This document shows, piece after piece, positions 43,220-53,683 of a stretch of 64,000 bases of DNA. Below the pieces are notes generated by a model. The model ran no database searches, was not told the origin of the DNA, and worked only from the letters and a program-made list of their open reading frames with translations. Made by a program: the position numbers and the translations under genes. This DNA is from Niastella vici (GTDB taxonomy: Bacteria; Bacteroidota; Bacteroidia; Chitinophagales; Chitinophagaceae), in the NCBI RefSeq assembly GCF_002077945.1, contig NZ_LVYD01000042.1, positions 248,001 to 312,000 on the forward strand, written 5' to 3'. Within the stretch, counting starts at the first letter, position 1. Every line of letters begins with the position of its first letter.

Positions 43220-45082
43220 TCAGTTCCGCAACTGCAACTCCAGCAACTTCATCAACTCTCCTTTATCAATTGAAACCGGTTTAATGTTGAGCTCATGCGT
43301 ACCGGCCGGCAAGGTGATGGTATCAATGTCTTCTGTCATCACTTTTGTATCTGCTCCGCCGCCGGTTATTTTTATTTCTTTTGAATGGGCGCCGGTTTGC
43401 AACAGGAAAGTGCCGCCATTACCCTCGCCGGCAAGGTATTTCATACTTACCGAAAACGTTACGGGTTTTGTTGTGCGGAACGTCCAGCTCAGCCACTGGT
43501 CTTTTGACTTCCAGTTCTGCACATAATACTTTCCGGTTTTTCCATCGCCATAACTGAACCCATCGCCATGCAGTTGCGCATCAAAAGCCAGTAACCTGTG
43601 TGTAGAAATGTTAGGCGACAATACCATTATGCTGTCAGTTTTCAATGCGCCCTTTAATTCTATCGCTATCACCGTGGTCATGGTATCGGGCATTGATGCG
43701 GGCAGGTTAATGATAACATCTTTCTCATTCAACCGCGTTGCGGTTAATGGCTTTTTATTCGCCAGCAGGTATACTTTGCCAAAATTGCTTTGTAAACCGC
43801 CCACGTATAATTTATTATCTGCAGGCCAGTTGAACACATGCAGGTATAAGGTATTTTCTTTCACCGTTGAAACGCCCCAGCTTTGCAAAGGCAATGGACT
43901 TGCTTTGGAACCATAAATGCTTTCGCCATTCTTTTGCATCCAGGCGCCAATGCCTTTTAAGATAGCCTGGTCTTTGGTATCGAATGTGCCATCGCCTTTG
44001 GGGCCAATATTCATCAATAAATTTCCACCGCGTGATGCAGCCTTTGCCAGCAATTGCACAAAGGCGCTCACGGGTTTATGACTGTTATCAAACTTATGAT
44101 AGCCGTATGATTCATTGGTTGTTGGAATGGCTTCCCAATCACCGGTAACCGGGTAAAACTCCAGCGGCCGGTCGGCGGTGTTCTTGTAATCGCCAAAGCT
44201 ATACTCTGCACTTCGCGCCAGGCGGCCGTTCACTACAACATGGTTATCCACTTCGCGAATGGCTTTCAGGATGCGGATGTTTTCAGAGAGCGGTAATTTT
44301 GATGGTGTATCGAACCATAAAATATCGGGATGGTATTTTACCAACAGCTCTTTTATTTGTGGGATCGCTTTTTCATCAACATATTTCACTGCCTTTGGCA
44401 ATAATTCAGGATGAATGTTGAACCAGTTTACGCCACCATACAGTCCTTTATCGCCACCCGGGTTGCTATATTCCCAATCGTTCCCCGGTGCATCGGGATG
44501 CTCCCAGTCAAACGCATGCGAATAGTAGAAACCGAACTTGATGCCGTATTTGTGACAGGCCGCGGAAAGCGCTGCCATGGGATCACGTTTGAAAGGCGTT
44601 TGCTGCATGATATTAAAGTCAGAAACTTTTGAATCAAACATCGCAAACCCATCGTGGTGTTTGGAGGTAATGATCATATACTTCATGCCTGCCTCTTTTG
44701 CCTGCTTCGCCCAGGCGTCGGCATCAAACAATACGGGGTTGAACTGATGCGCCAGCACCAGGTAATCGGCCCGCGTTATTTTTTCCTTGCGCATCAGGTG
44801 TTCGGCATACCCATCTACCTTTTTGCCTTGCCATTCGCCACCGGGCAGTGAATAGATGCCCCAATGAATGAACATGCCGAAACGCGCCTGTTGCCACCAT
44901 TGTATACGCTCATCATGATTTTTCATGGAAGCGGTCCACCAGCCCTTGATGGCTTCATCGATCGCCTGTTTATCGCGTTGTTTACCGCGATTGAACATTT
45001 CTTTATCTTCATCACCGGCAGTTTGAGAAAATGTGCGCAATGTGATGAGTGAACAGGCCAGTATAATTAGTTTACGATTCAT
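43220..45082 (-). CDS. Alpha-L-fucosidase, GH29, long form
   Basis: 620 residues. Signal peptide at the N-terminus; catalytic barrel from about 55 (RIQWWQQARFGMFIHWGIYS), HHDGFAMFDSKVSDFN, and the nucleophile aspartate in PDILWFDTPSK (about 270). Following the beta-sandwich (to about 475) there is an extra domain of about 140 residues (YVQNWKSKDQWLSWTFRTTKP ... LPAGTHELNIKPVSI), a DUF5077/CBM-like beta-sandwich often attached to GH29. Substrate linkages probably differ from the shorter GH29. Eighteen bp after the lyase-family gene. Confidence 0.92.
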   Translation of the reverse strand: MNRKLIILACSLITLRTFSQTAGDEDKEMFNRGKQRDKQAIDEAIKGWWTASMKNHDERIQWWQQARFGMFIHWGIYSLPGGEWQGKKVDGYAEHLMRKEKITRADYLVLAHQFNPVLFDADAWAKQAKEAGMKYMIITSKHHDGFAMFDSKVSDFNIMQQTPFKRDPMAALSAACHKYGIKFGFYYSHAFDWEHPDAPGNDWEYSNPGGDKGLYGGVNWFNIHPELLPKAVKYVDEKAIPQIKELLVKYHPDILWFDTPSKLPLSENIRILKAIREVDNHVVVNGRLARSAEYSFGDYKNTADRPLEFYPVTGDWEAIPTTNESYGYHKFDNSHKPVSAFVQLLAKAASRGGNLLMNIGPKGDGTFDTKDQAILKGIGAWMQKNGESIYGSKASPLPLQSWGVSTVKENTLYLHVFNWPADNKLYVGGLQSNFGKVYLLANKKPLTATRLNEKDVIINLPASMPDTMTTVIAIELKGALKTDSIMVLSPNISTHRLLAFDAQLHGDGFSYGDGKTGKYYVQNWKSKDQWLSWTFRTTKPVTFSVSMKYLAGEGNGGTFLLQTGAHSKEIKITGGGADTKVMTEDIDTITLPAGTHELNIKPVSIDKGELMKLLELQLRN

Positions 45083-45100
45083 CAGGTGTTTTTAAAGTGT

Positions 45101-46315
45101 TTACAACCAGATCAACGGGTGCCGTATTGGCAAATTCCTGATCACTTCTTCTACTTTCGGTTCATGCTCCAGCGCTTTCCAGGTCTTCAACCATTCTTTA
45201 TTATCATAGGCATTGGCGCCAAAGATCAAAAACGGCTGAGCTACCGGCCAGTTCTCCCAATACATTACATCAGGCTTTTTAGGCCATTTGCTTTTGTCGG
45301 CAATAAACGGATACAGGTATTCAATACCCTTGCGCATATTGCGGCCATCGGGCGTTGTATAAGTAAACAGGTTATCTTCTTTGGTAGAAAGGATCTGGCA
45401 CATGGTCACCATGGCATCGAGATTAAAGATCGAATAACCATAAGGTTTTGTTCTTCTCAATTCCTGGGGAAAGCTGCCATCTGCCGCCATCTGGTTAGGT
45501 AGTAACACGTTTTTGAACCGGTCGCGGCAAAAGCGCATCAGCGTATCATTATGCGTGAACCGGGCAAAAGCCGCGGTTTGCATGGCCCAGCAGGTGCCAT
45601 GGTTATTGGCGGCATTCATTTCATCTTTGCCATGCTGGTGGGTGGTGAGCCAGTGCAGGTATTGTTCAAACCAGTTCCTGATGGCTTCCAGCGCCTGGCG
45701 GTCCATTGTTTTGGCATTCTCCATTGCCAGCAATCCCTGCACCACTTCCATCAATTGAATGGTATCAATGATACCAATACCTCTGCCGGTGAACCGGCCT
45801 TTGATGGCCTGCGCAAATTGCAGGCTGGGGTTCATCATGGTAGCTGTATCTGTAAACCAGGCTTTGCAATGTTTCAGCACCTGCGCTACATATTTTTCAT
45901 CGCCGGTGATCTGGTACGCCGAAGCCAATGCACCAACGATCTGGCTAAACCTTATCATCGCCAGCCGGTGGGCCACAAAGTTGTCGGGGTTGCTCATGCC
46001 ATCGCGCTGTATATACGGACTATCGGGCGACTGTGGGTTGGGCCACCAGTAATCGCCTTCTGAAAAGAAATCGTGTTTGCCGCCGGCGCTCCGTGGCGAC
46101 GATTGTGCCGTTACCGTCACGGGCGCCTGTTGCATAGCCCAGGCGGCCTGTTGCAAGATCTGTTTGCGCAGGGTTTTTATCACTTCGGCTTTGTAATCGT
46201 TTACCCTTCGGACCCGCTCCCGCCGATCGCTGTCCTGCGTTTCTGCAACCCTGAACTGGAGGTTCGCCACAACGGTAAACAGCAACCAGCAGATCGTTAT
46301 TTTTTTCAATCCCAT
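45101..46315 (-). CDS. Alginate-lyase-family protein (PF05426; PL38-like)
   Basis: 404 residues with a signal peptide. The (alpha/alpha) toroid has HDFFSEGDYWWPNPQSPDSPYIQRDG, MMNPSLQFAQAIKGRFTGRGIGIIDT and the NNHGTCW motif, where the Asn-His pair is catalytic in this family. Members cleave beta-1,4-linked uronates; PL38 members are reported as endo-glucuronan lyases. No cysteine-anchored or other surface signal, so periplasmic. The related gene at 62371 stands on the other strand. Together with GH88 this makes unsaturated uronates a likely intermediate. Confidence 0.8.
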   Translation of the reverse strand: MGLKKITICWLLFTVVANLQFRVAETQDSDRRERVRRVNDYKAEVIKTLRKQILQQAAWAMQQAPVTVTAQSSPRSAGGKHDFFSEGDYWWPNPQSPDSPYIQRDGMSNPDNFVAHRLAMIRFSQIVGALASAYQITGDEKYVAQVLKHCKAWFTDTATMMNPSLQFAQAIKGRFTGRGIGIIDTIQLMEVVQGLLAMENAKTMDRQALEAIRNWFEQYLHWLTTHQHGKDEMNAANNHGTCWAMQTAAFARFTHNDTLMRFCRDRFKNVLLPNQMAADGSFPQELRRTKPYGYSIFNLDAMVTMCQILSTKEDNLFTYTTPDGRNMRKGIEYLYPFIADKSKWPKKPDVMYWENWPVAQPFLIFGANAYDNKEWLKTWKALEHEPKVEEVIRNLPIRHPLIWL

Positions 46316-46332
46316 ATCAATGAGTTTATAGC

Positions 46333-48474
46333 TTACTTTGTCATAAATTCAAACGTCACCGTCCCTACTGTATTCGGTTTTCCTTTTACCGGTTCAGCAA
46401 TCGTGCCTTTTAATTTCCCGGTTCCATCTTTCTCTACTTTTATTTCGCGCCAGCTGTAATCACCTTTTTCATAATTATAGGTTTCACCATCATCATCATA
46501 CAACTTATACTTCCCCGGCTTCTCCCCATAATACCTGATGGTAAGATCCACTTTTTCACCAGGCAATGGTGCATGCAACACCGGCTTCATCATGGGAATA
46601 ATGGCGCCGTCTTTTACATACACCGGGATCTTATCCAATCCCGGGGTTACAGTTATCACTTCGCCATCGCCCACAAAAGCGCCGGTGTAAAAATCGAACC
46701 ATTTGCCTTTTGGCAACACCACCTTGCGCGTGGTTTGACCCGCAAACAATGGCGCTACCAGCAAATAATCGCCGGCCATATATTGGTCCTTGATCTCTTT
46801 CGACACGGCTTCTGCATAGGGATTTTCTTCGAGGTTGGCATTGCCGTTTTCCTTTTTTGCTTCCGGAATAAATCCTTCTTCGAGGTTCATGGCCCTGAAT
46901 GGGGGAATGCCTTCAAAATGATACCGCGCAAATGCAGTATACCAGTAAGGCATCATTTGCATACGCAACAAGGCGAGTTGCTTTACAGGTTCGGCCACAT
47001 CATCGTACGACCAGGGTTTTGTTCCACTCGCCCAGGCATTGATCATGGCCATAGGTGAAAAGATAACTGTTTGAAAGCGGCGCAACCATTCTTCTGAAGT
47101 TTTGGAAGCCCGCACTTCAGGCGTCCATAAAACACCTGCAAATCCACTGTTGATAAGGGCGGTTATAAAATCTTCATGATTGTAATAATCGTTGTAAATA
47201 ACATAGGGGAATGAAACGCCACCGGCATTGGAACCACGTACCAGTCCAAACGTTCGCTTGTTCTGTTGATGGTACAGCTCGGCGCTGTATCGCTGCACCA
47301 GCAAGCCAAACGTTTGCCGCATTTGTTCGGCTGTTGCACCTGAGGGAAAGGAAGCCACATCGGGCCACAGGTAATAATCATAGCCATCCACTTCATCAAT
47401 TTTATACCCGCTAACACCCATGGAAACCTGGTTGTTCTTCAGCTGATCAAAGAACAGCTTGCGCGCCTCAGGCATGGTAAAATCAGGCACCAGTCCATTC
47501 CACACTGTGTGGGAACCGCTATAGGGAACAATGGCTTTATAAAATGGTGCATTGGGCGATACATAGGGATTGGTCCACAGGTTTACGCGAATATTTTCTT
47601 TCAGCAACTCCTGTACAAAGCCGGCCGGATTGGGATACCGGCTGCTATCCCAGGAAAATGTACAGGGATAACTCTTGCTTTGCCAGCCCGGTTCCAGCCC
47701 AATAAAATCGAGCGGGAAGCCTTTTTCGCGGAATGCCGTCACTTCTTTCTTCACCTCTTCTGCCGTGTATAATGTTTTTACCCGCTGGGTAAAACCCAGT
47801 CCCCAGCGAGGTGGTAAACAACCGCCGCCGTTGAACAGGTTAAACCGGCGCACGGCATCTAACGGCGTGGGGCCGCCGAATACATATATTTCCACACCGG
47901 CAGCAGGCACTAAAATTTCCACTGCATCGGAGTAAGGGCGCGCGCTCCAGCTTTTATCGGTATTGCGGTCTTTGGCAACGGGTGCATTCTTACTGTCTAC
48001 GCGAACGGCCGTGCCGGCATATACCTGCAGGTAGCGGGCCGAATTGATGAATACGCCATACCCGGTTGATGACACATAAAAGGGTGTAGGATCATGCGTT
48101 CGCCCATTGTCCTTTCCGCCGTAATGATCAACATGCAGCTGTAATATTTTTCCGCGTTGATGTACCGTTTGAAAATTCAAACCAAACCCATACAACTGTT
48201 CTTCTTTTTTTAGCGGGAAACGCAGAAAGGTTTTTCCATCCACTACCCGTACTGAAATTTCATTTTGCGCCAGCGGAAAGCCGGCTTTTGTTATTGCTGA
48301 TAATGCGTTGCGATCTGGGGTGGCGCCAGACGCTTTTAACAGATCATACTTTTCAGGCACGCCCACTACCGCCTTCCACACACCGGGCGCTGTTTCCGTC
48401 CACTTCAGGTCCTGGGCGTGAATGGTAATTTTAACTACCAATAAAACAATCAGTAAAAAACTTCTTTTATGCAT
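46333..48474 (-). CDS. Glycoside hydrolase family 31
   Basis: 713 residues from the ATG at 48474 (MHKRSFLLIVLLVV), signal peptide to about 20. N-terminal beta-sandwich, then the barrel with the catalytic nucleophile in GYKIDEVDGYD; the acid/base should lie in the following RGSNAGGVSFPYVIYNDYYN. DUF5110-like domain at the C-terminus. GH31 covers alpha-xylosidases, alpha-glucosidases and some alpha-galactosidases; the acid/base surrounding differs from the common GWAG-QRY(P/A)-WSGD pattern, so the substrate is open. Seventeen bp before the lyase gene, 24 bp after GH95. Confidence 0.88.
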   Translation of the reverse strand: MHKRSFLLIVLLVVKITIHAQDLKWTETAPGVWKAVVGVPEKYDLLKASGATPDRNALSAITKAGFPLAQNEISVRVVDGKTFLRFPLKKEEQLYGFGLNFQTVHQRGKILQLHVDHYGGKDNGRTHDPTPFYVSSTGYGVFINSARYLQVYAGTAVRVDSKNAPVAKDRNTDKSWSARPYSDAVEILVPAAGVEIYVFGGPTPLDAVRRFNLFNGGGCLPPRWGLGFTQRVKTLYTAEEVKKEVTAFREKGFPLDFIGLEPGWQSKSYPCTFSWDSSRYPNPAGFVQELLKENIRVNLWTNPYVSPNAPFYKAIVPYSGSHTVWNGLVPDFTMPEARKLFFDQLKNNQVSMGVSGYKIDEVDGYDYYLWPDVASFPSGATAEQMRQTFGLLVQRYSAELYHQQNKRTFGLVRGSNAGGVSFPYVIYNDYYNHEDFITALINSGFAGVLWTPEVRASKTSEEWLRRFQTVIFSPMAMINAWASGTKPWSYDDVAEPVKQLALLRMQMMPYWYTAFARYHFEGIPPFRAMNLEEGFIPEAKKENGNANLEENPYAEAVSKEIKDQYMAGDYLLVAPLFAGQTTRKVVLPKGKWFDFYTGAFVGDGEVITVTPGLDKIPVYVKDGAIIPMMKPVLHAPLPGEKVDLTIRYYGEKPGKYKLYDDDGETYNYEKGDYSWREIKVEKDGTGKLKGTIAEPVKGKPNTVGTVTFEFMTK

Positions 48475-48498
48475 ATAGCTTTTTGTAATCGTTATCAA

Positions 48499-51072
48499 CT
48501 ATTCAGCCGGAACAACCGTATACGTCTTTCCTTTCTCAGCCACAAACTCAATCGTATATCGTTCCGGTGTTTTTAAATCAGTCAATTTCGCCTGCTGCAC
48601 TTTTTCATACGGTGGTTGACCGTAGGAAGTGCTCAATGGGTTGGCATTGCTGCCGGTCGCTTTTTTCGCAGCCACTTCAATTACTTTAACCGGTTGCGGG
48701 GCGCTGATGCGGCAGGGCCCACCCAGCACGCCAACAATTGTAGCCTTCGTCAACTTCCCCTGCTTCCAATCAATAGCCACCCTGAAATTACCGCGTGCCT
48801 TGATTCCACTGATCGATCCATTTTGCCAGGCAGCGGGCAAGGCAGGTAATAAGGCCAGCTCGCCATTATGACTTTGCAACAGCATTTCGGTAATACCGGC
48901 CGTTGCACCAAAATTGCCATCGATCTGAAATGGCGGATGGGCATCAAACAAATTAGGATAAGTGCCGCCGCCACTCATGGCATCTCTTGTTACCCCGGGA
49001 TCGATATAAGTAAATGCATCACTTAATATTTTGTAGGCATGGTTGCCATCCTGCAAACGCGCCCACCAGTTTATTTTCCAGGCCATTGACCAGCCGGTGC
49101 TTACATCGCCGCGGAAGATGAGCGATTGTTTGGCAGCCGCCGCCAGTTCGGGTGTGGTTGCCGGATTGATCTGGCTTCCGGGATATAAGCCAAACAAATG
49201 CGACAGGTGCCGGTGTTTATCATTGGGATCGTCCCAGTCCTTACTCCACTCCTGCAATTGTCCATACTGGCCAATATGAAACGGATATAATTTTTCTTTT
49301 GCCTGTATTACCTCGTTGCGGAATGCTTCATCTGTTTTCAGTATGCTGCTTGTTTTAATTACTGCCGTGAACAATTCGCGAATGATGCTCATGTCCATAG
49401 TAGTGGCCATGCCTACCTGGTATTCCTTGCCATTTATCTTCATGGTATTTTCAGGCGAGGTAGATGGATTGGTGATGAGATACCCGCTCGTATTATCTTT
49501 TATAAGCCAATGCAGCATAAACTGGGCCGAGCCTTTCATCAACGGCCATACATTTTTCAAAAATGTTGCATCGCCGGTATACAGGTAATGTTCCCACAAA
49601 TGCGTGCATAACCAGGCGCCGGCCATGGGCCAGCAACTCCAGCGTGGCATGCCACGCGCATCCCATTCATAGCCGCCGGGCGGTGATGCTTTTGCCCACA
49701 GGTCGCTATTGTGATGCACTACCCAGCCTTCGTTTATATTATAATTCACTTTGGCTGTTTGCGCGCCATTCACTGCCAGCTCTTTTAAAAAATTGAATAA
49801 TGGCTGATGACATTCCGATAAATTGGTATTCTCGGCCAGCCAGTAATTCATTTCGGTGTTGATGTTGGTAGTATAGTTACTGCCCCATGGTGGTTTTACC
49901 TGGTCGTTCCAGATGCCCTGCAAATTGGCGGGACGGGACCCGGGGCGTGAGCTGGCAATCAAAAGATAGCGGCCATATTGATAATACAATGCCTGCAATT
50001 GCTGGTCGGTGGGGGCAGCTGCATAATTTTTCAACCGCTCATCGGTGGGTTGCTTCACCACCTGCAGATCAGTGACCAGTTTAAAATCAACCCGTTTGAA
50101 CAACGACTGGTAATCGCGGATATGCGTGCCTTTTAGTTGCTCATAAGAAAGCGCCCAGGCTTTTTGCAGATTCGCTTTCGCTGCAATGGCCGGGTCTTTT
50201 CCTTCATAACCGGGCGACTTATCAAATCCATTAAAACTGGTGGCATCGGAAAGGTATATGGTAACTGTATTCGCCCCCTGTACGCTCAATTCATCGCTGA
50301 GCTGATGAACGGTTCCACCCTCGGTCTTAATTTTTACATGCACTTCGAAATTCAACCCTTCGCCTTTATAAGGGGGCGTTATTGCCAATGAATCATACAC
50401 TACCTGTTGCGGTTCATACTCCCGGTTGGCAACAAATTTGGGCGCTTTACCCTGCAGCACCAGGTAATTAGCAGCGGGCGCAGTCACCTTGTATTTTAAT
50501 TTGCTGGTTAACCCCAGTGTTCCATTGATGGCGCCTTTTTTATCGGCTGTGATGCGCATCACCAACACCTGGGCAGGATAACTGATAAACGTTTCCCGCT
50601 GATACGTTACCTCCCCAATTTTATAGCGTACGGTGGCTACCGCACTGTTCAGGTCCAGATCGCGGTAATAGGTAGCAGCCACCGAATCTTTTACCTGCAA
50701 ATGCCAGAACAGATCGGCCATGGGTAAATACCGCGCTGAGTAAGGCCCCTGCATTTTTTTCCATAAAGCGGCGGCCTTCTCATAATCGCCGTCAAACACC
50801 GCCTGCCGAACCTGCGGTAACACCGTTGGTCCGTTGGGATTATTACCAGCCTCGGGATAACCCGACCATAAAGTATTATCATTTAATTGCAGCCGTTCTG
50901 TAACCAATCCACCGAATACCATGGCGCCGGTCTTTCCATTGCCCAGTGGCAGGGCCTCTTCCCACACTTCGGCCGGTTTAGTATACCATAACTTTAAATC
51001 ATTGCCGGTTTGGGCATACAGCGACGCGCTTACCAATTGCAGAAAACAAAATATCGTACTATTAAATTTCAT
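48499..51072 (-). CDS. Alpha-L-fucosidase / galactosidase, GH95
   Basis: 857 residues from the ATG at 51072, signal peptide to about 21. N-terminal GH95 beta domain (LPLGNGKTGAMVFGGL, LQLNDNTLWSGYPEAGNNPNG in parts), then an (alpha/alpha)6 barrel with EMNYWLAENTNLSE, HHNSDLW and TNPSTSPENT (acid Glu), and DGNFGATAGITEML (Asp) near the C-terminus. Inverting release of alpha-1,2-L-fucose (or L-galactose). Third fucosidase type in the operon besides two GH29s, implying several fucosyl linkages or degrees of decoration. Confidence 0.92.
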   Translation of the reverse strand: MKFNSTIFCFLQLVSASLYAQTGNDLKLWYTKPAEVWEEALPLGNGKTGAMVFGGLVTERLQLNDNTLWSGYPEAGNNPNGPTVLPQVRQAVFDGDYEKAAALWKKMQGPYSARYLPMADLFWHLQVKDSVAATYYRDLDLNSAVATVRYKIGEVTYQRETFISYPAQVLVMRITADKKGAINGTLGLTSKLKYKVTAPAANYLVLQGKAPKFVANREYEPQQVVYDSLAITPPYKGEGLNFEVHVKIKTEGGTVHQLSDELSVQGANTVTIYLSDATSFNGFDKSPGYEGKDPAIAAKANLQKAWALSYEQLKGTHIRDYQSLFKRVDFKLVTDLQVVKQPTDERLKNYAAAPTDQQLQALYYQYGRYLLIASSRPGSRPANLQGIWNDQVKPPWGSNYTTNINTEMNYWLAENTNLSECHQPLFNFLKELAVNGAQTAKVNYNINEGWVVHHNSDLWAKASPPGGYEWDARGMPRWSCWPMAGAWLCTHLWEHYLYTGDATFLKNVWPLMKGSAQFMLHWLIKDNTSGYLITNPSTSPENTMKINGKEYQVGMATTMDMSIIRELFTAVIKTSSILKTDEAFRNEVIQAKEKLYPFHIGQYGQLQEWSKDWDDPNDKHRHLSHLFGLYPGSQINPATTPELAAAAKQSLIFRGDVSTGWSMAWKINWWARLQDGNHAYKILSDAFTYIDPGVTRDAMSGGGTYPNLFDAHPPFQIDGNFGATAGITEMLLQSHNGELALLPALPAAWQNGSISGIKARGNFRVAIDWKQGKLTKATIVGVLGGPCRISAPQPVKVIEVAAKKATGSNANPLSTSYGQPPYEKVQQAKLTDLKTPERYTIEFVAEKGKTYTVVPAE

Positions 51073-51144
51073 ATGGGAGTAATGACTTGCAAGTAATAGT
51101 AACAAGACGTATTGCAGCGCCGGAAAGTTGGCATGTTATTGTTC

Positions 51145-53595
51145 TTAAATATCTTTAAACACCGTCGTCAATCCTTCACGCTGAGCGCTGATCACCGAAT
51201 GGCCGCCATTGGTTTGAACCCTGATGATTGCCCGGCCATTGTAAGCCTGCACGTACCGGGAACCGGAAGGGGTTCCCTGGTTATCGATCAGTTTGCCATC
51301 GCCTGCCAGCCCAAACCGGATCCAGTTCGCAGCATCGAGGCAGGGCACGCCTTTTTCATCGAGCAGCTTTACCTGCATGGTGGCAATGCCATTTTCTTCC
51401 CCGATCTTCTCTAACAATAATTTGGCGGGTTTGCTCCATTTGCTGGTCTGGTAAGTAAAGCTTATTGAATCGCTGAGAACCGTTTTTCCATTTTTTGCTA
51501 TCACTTTCACCTGTTGCATGCCGGCCGAAAGCGGAACATTCCAACGCAAACCGGCGGCGGGAAAATCCTGGCTGTTGCGTTTCTTTACCCCATAGCTTTT
51601 GCCATTTACAAACAGCTCTGCTTCGGCACAATTGGAATATACCTTTATCATTTTTTCCTCGCCTTCATTTCCCCAGCGTACCGGCCAGGTATGGCCGTAA
51701 ATATGTGCCATTGGCTTTGTGGTCCAGTAAGATTGAAATACGTAATACGCTTCCTTTTTGGTGAGGTCTCTTTCCACCACGCCTTTCTGGTTCATGTAGG
51801 GAACCGGGTTGTCGGGGCGAACCGGTGTTGAGAAATCCTTGAAAGGCCATTGGGCAGAACCGGTTAACCAGGGCATGGTTTCCTGTTCTTTTAAATGCCA
51901 GTCGACCAGGTTGCACAAATAAGTTTCGCTCCAGTCGCCATCTTTTGAAACCCGTGCGGCGCCGCCAAATAAACTGGCATCACCGGCGCGTTCATCGGCC
52001 CCATTGCCTGTTTTCACCACCTGCAGCGCTTTATCGGGATTCTCTGCATGACGGCCGGCATGGCTATCGCCACCCCACTCCACATGCAGAAAATGATTTA
52101 CTTTTTTGAACTCTTCTTCCGTTACCTGTTTATACTCTGTAAAAACACCGCGGTACCAACCGGCCCAGATCGATGGAGAATATACATCAACAATATCTTT
52201 ACAAAAATCGCAACGGCGAATGGCGGTCTTTCTCGAAGGGTCTAACTGATGCGATAACGTATTCAGCTCCCTCATAAAATTGCGGATCTTTTCCTTATCG
52301 AACTCCGGTTGATCACCCGGCCAGTCGTTCTCATTGCCCATTCCCCAAATAATGACCGCCGGATGATTGTAATGCTGTTCGATCATATTGGTGAGCATGC
52401 GGCGTGCCTGCCCCTGGTAAACAGGGCCGCCGAGGCCACCGCGGCACCAGGGAATTTCTTCCCATACAAGTATTCCTAAACTATCGCAGAGATTAAGGAT
52501 TATTCGTGATTGCTGGTAATGTCCCAGCCGAATGAAATTAACGCCCATTTCTTTCATCATGATCATTTCGCGGCGCATCATGTCTTCGGTCATCGCAGCG
52601 CCAACACCCGCATGGTCTTCATGCCGGTGTGTTCCCCGTAGTAACAGGCGTTGCGAGTTCAACAGGAACGGACCATGGTCAACAAATTCAAAATTGCGGA
52701 ATCCTATCTTTTCCTTTTGTACAAATGTTCCTTCTGCAGTGGTTACGGTAGCTTCCACGGTATACAGCACCGGGCTTTGCGGCGACCATAACTGGGGAGT
52801 TTTCACCGTAAAATCGGTGAGGTGTACATCACCGGTGAGGGCGGCGGGTGTAACTTCTTTTTGTTGCACTACTTTTCCGTTCGCATCAAACAACTTTATG
52901 CTGACCGGCGCATTCATACCAGATACGGGATAAAAACGGGCTGTTACCTGAACGGTTCCCACCTTACCGGTTTTATCAGTTTCTGCTTTTGCAAATAATT
53001 TGTCAATGGCTACCGGCGGCAGATACACTAAATTCAGGTAGCGATAAATTCCACCATATACATTAAAATCCGAAAGACCTGAAGGGATCAGCTCCAGGTC
53101 TCTTGTATTATCGGTTTTTATTGAAACAGGTATCTTTCCTTTAAACTGGCTTTGATAAACGGGCAACTTTTTAAAAGCAGCAACGGCATCGGTAATGTCT
53201 ACCGTAAATTCATCGTAACCGCCGGTATGTGAACCTACTTTCGTGGTGTACACATATACATCTGTCTTTTGCCCGGCGCCTTCAAAGAAAAGAAGGGTAC
53301 GGCCATTGCTGTATGGATTATTGATCTCAAGTTGCGTCCTGTACCAGGCAGGTCCCTGGTAATAATTTACATCAGGATCAACTGCATCTTCGGCATTTAC
53401 ACAATGTGGCAGCTGCACGTTTTGCCATAGGGGTACACTTTCAGGGTTTCCTTTACCCACCGGGCGAACTACTTCCCAAATACCGCCTGCATCCTGTTTT
53501 AAAAATTCCCAATTACCTGTTAATCGGGTAGTTTGTTGCGCATGTAGCTGCCCGTATACCAGGGTCAATAAAAATAACCATCTTAATTTTTGCAT
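51145..53595 (-). CDS. Glycoside hydrolase family 2 (beta-galactosidase / beta-glucuronidase type)
   Basis: 816 residues from the ATG at 53595; the frame also allows a TTG at 53604. Signal peptide to about 20 (QLHAQ). Sugar-binding and immunoglobulin-like domains to about 295, then the barrel with LRGTHRHEDH, the acid/base in GMGNENDWPG and the nucleophile in HVEWGGDSHAG; a C-terminal DUF4982-like domain follows. Exo-beta-galactosidase is most likely, beta-glucuronidase or mannosidase possible. First gene of the hydrolase block; its upstream gap carries two direct repeats spaced 22 bp. Confidence 0.9.
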   Translation of the reverse strand: MQKLRWLFLLTLVYGQLHAQQTTRLTGNWEFLKQDAGGIWEVVRPVGKGNPESVPLWQNVQLPHCVNAEDAVDPDVNYYQGPAWYRTQLEINNPYSNGRTLLFFEGAGQKTDVYVYTTKVGSHTGGYDEFTVDITDAVAAFKKLPVYQSQFKGKIPVSIKTDNTRDLELIPSGLSDFNVYGGIYRYLNLVYLPPVAIDKLFAKAETDKTGKVGTVQVTARFYPVSGMNAPVSIKLFDANGKVVQQKEVTPAALTGDVHLTDFTVKTPQLWSPQSPVLYTVEATVTTAEGTFVQKEKIGFRNFEFVDHGPFLLNSQRLLLRGTHRHEDHAGVGAAMTEDMMRREMIMMKEMGVNFIRLGHYQQSRIILNLCDSLGILVWEEIPWCRGGLGGPVYQGQARRMLTNMIEQHYNHPAVIIWGMGNENDWPGDQPEFDKEKIRNFMRELNTLSHQLDPSRKTAIRRCDFCKDIVDVYSPSIWAGWYRGVFTEYKQVTEEEFKKVNHFLHVEWGGDSHAGRHAENPDKALQVVKTGNGADERAGDASLFGGAARVSKDGDWSETYLCNLVDWHLKEQETMPWLTGSAQWPFKDFSTPVRPDNPVPYMNQKGVVERDLTKKEAYYVFQSYWTTKPMAHIYGHTWPVRWGNEGEEKMIKVYSNCAEAELFVNGKSYGVKKRNSQDFPAAGLRWNVPLSAGMQQVKVIAKNGKTVLSDSISFTYQTSKWSKPAKLLLEKIGEENGIATMQVKLLDEKGVPCLDAANWIRFGLAGDGKLIDNQGTPSGSRYVQAYNGRAIIRVQTNGGHSVISAQREGLTTVFKDI

Positions 53596-53683
53596 CACAT
53601 TCAACTATTAAAGACCAATGCTGTTTAATCGCTGTCAAAATTAAGATTGTACATTCTTATTTACTGGTTGCATGCCGCCATAT

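Noticed and set aside
40324..45082. Xyloglucan utilization locus
   Set aside because: GH29/GH95, GH31 and GH2 would fit side chains, but no endo-xyloglucanase (GH5, GH9, GH16, GH74) is present, while lyases and GH88 point to a uronate backbone.
45551..46063. 170-residue plus-strand open frame
   Set aside because: Antisense to the alginate-lyase-family gene with the NNHGT motif; composition of a shadow frame.
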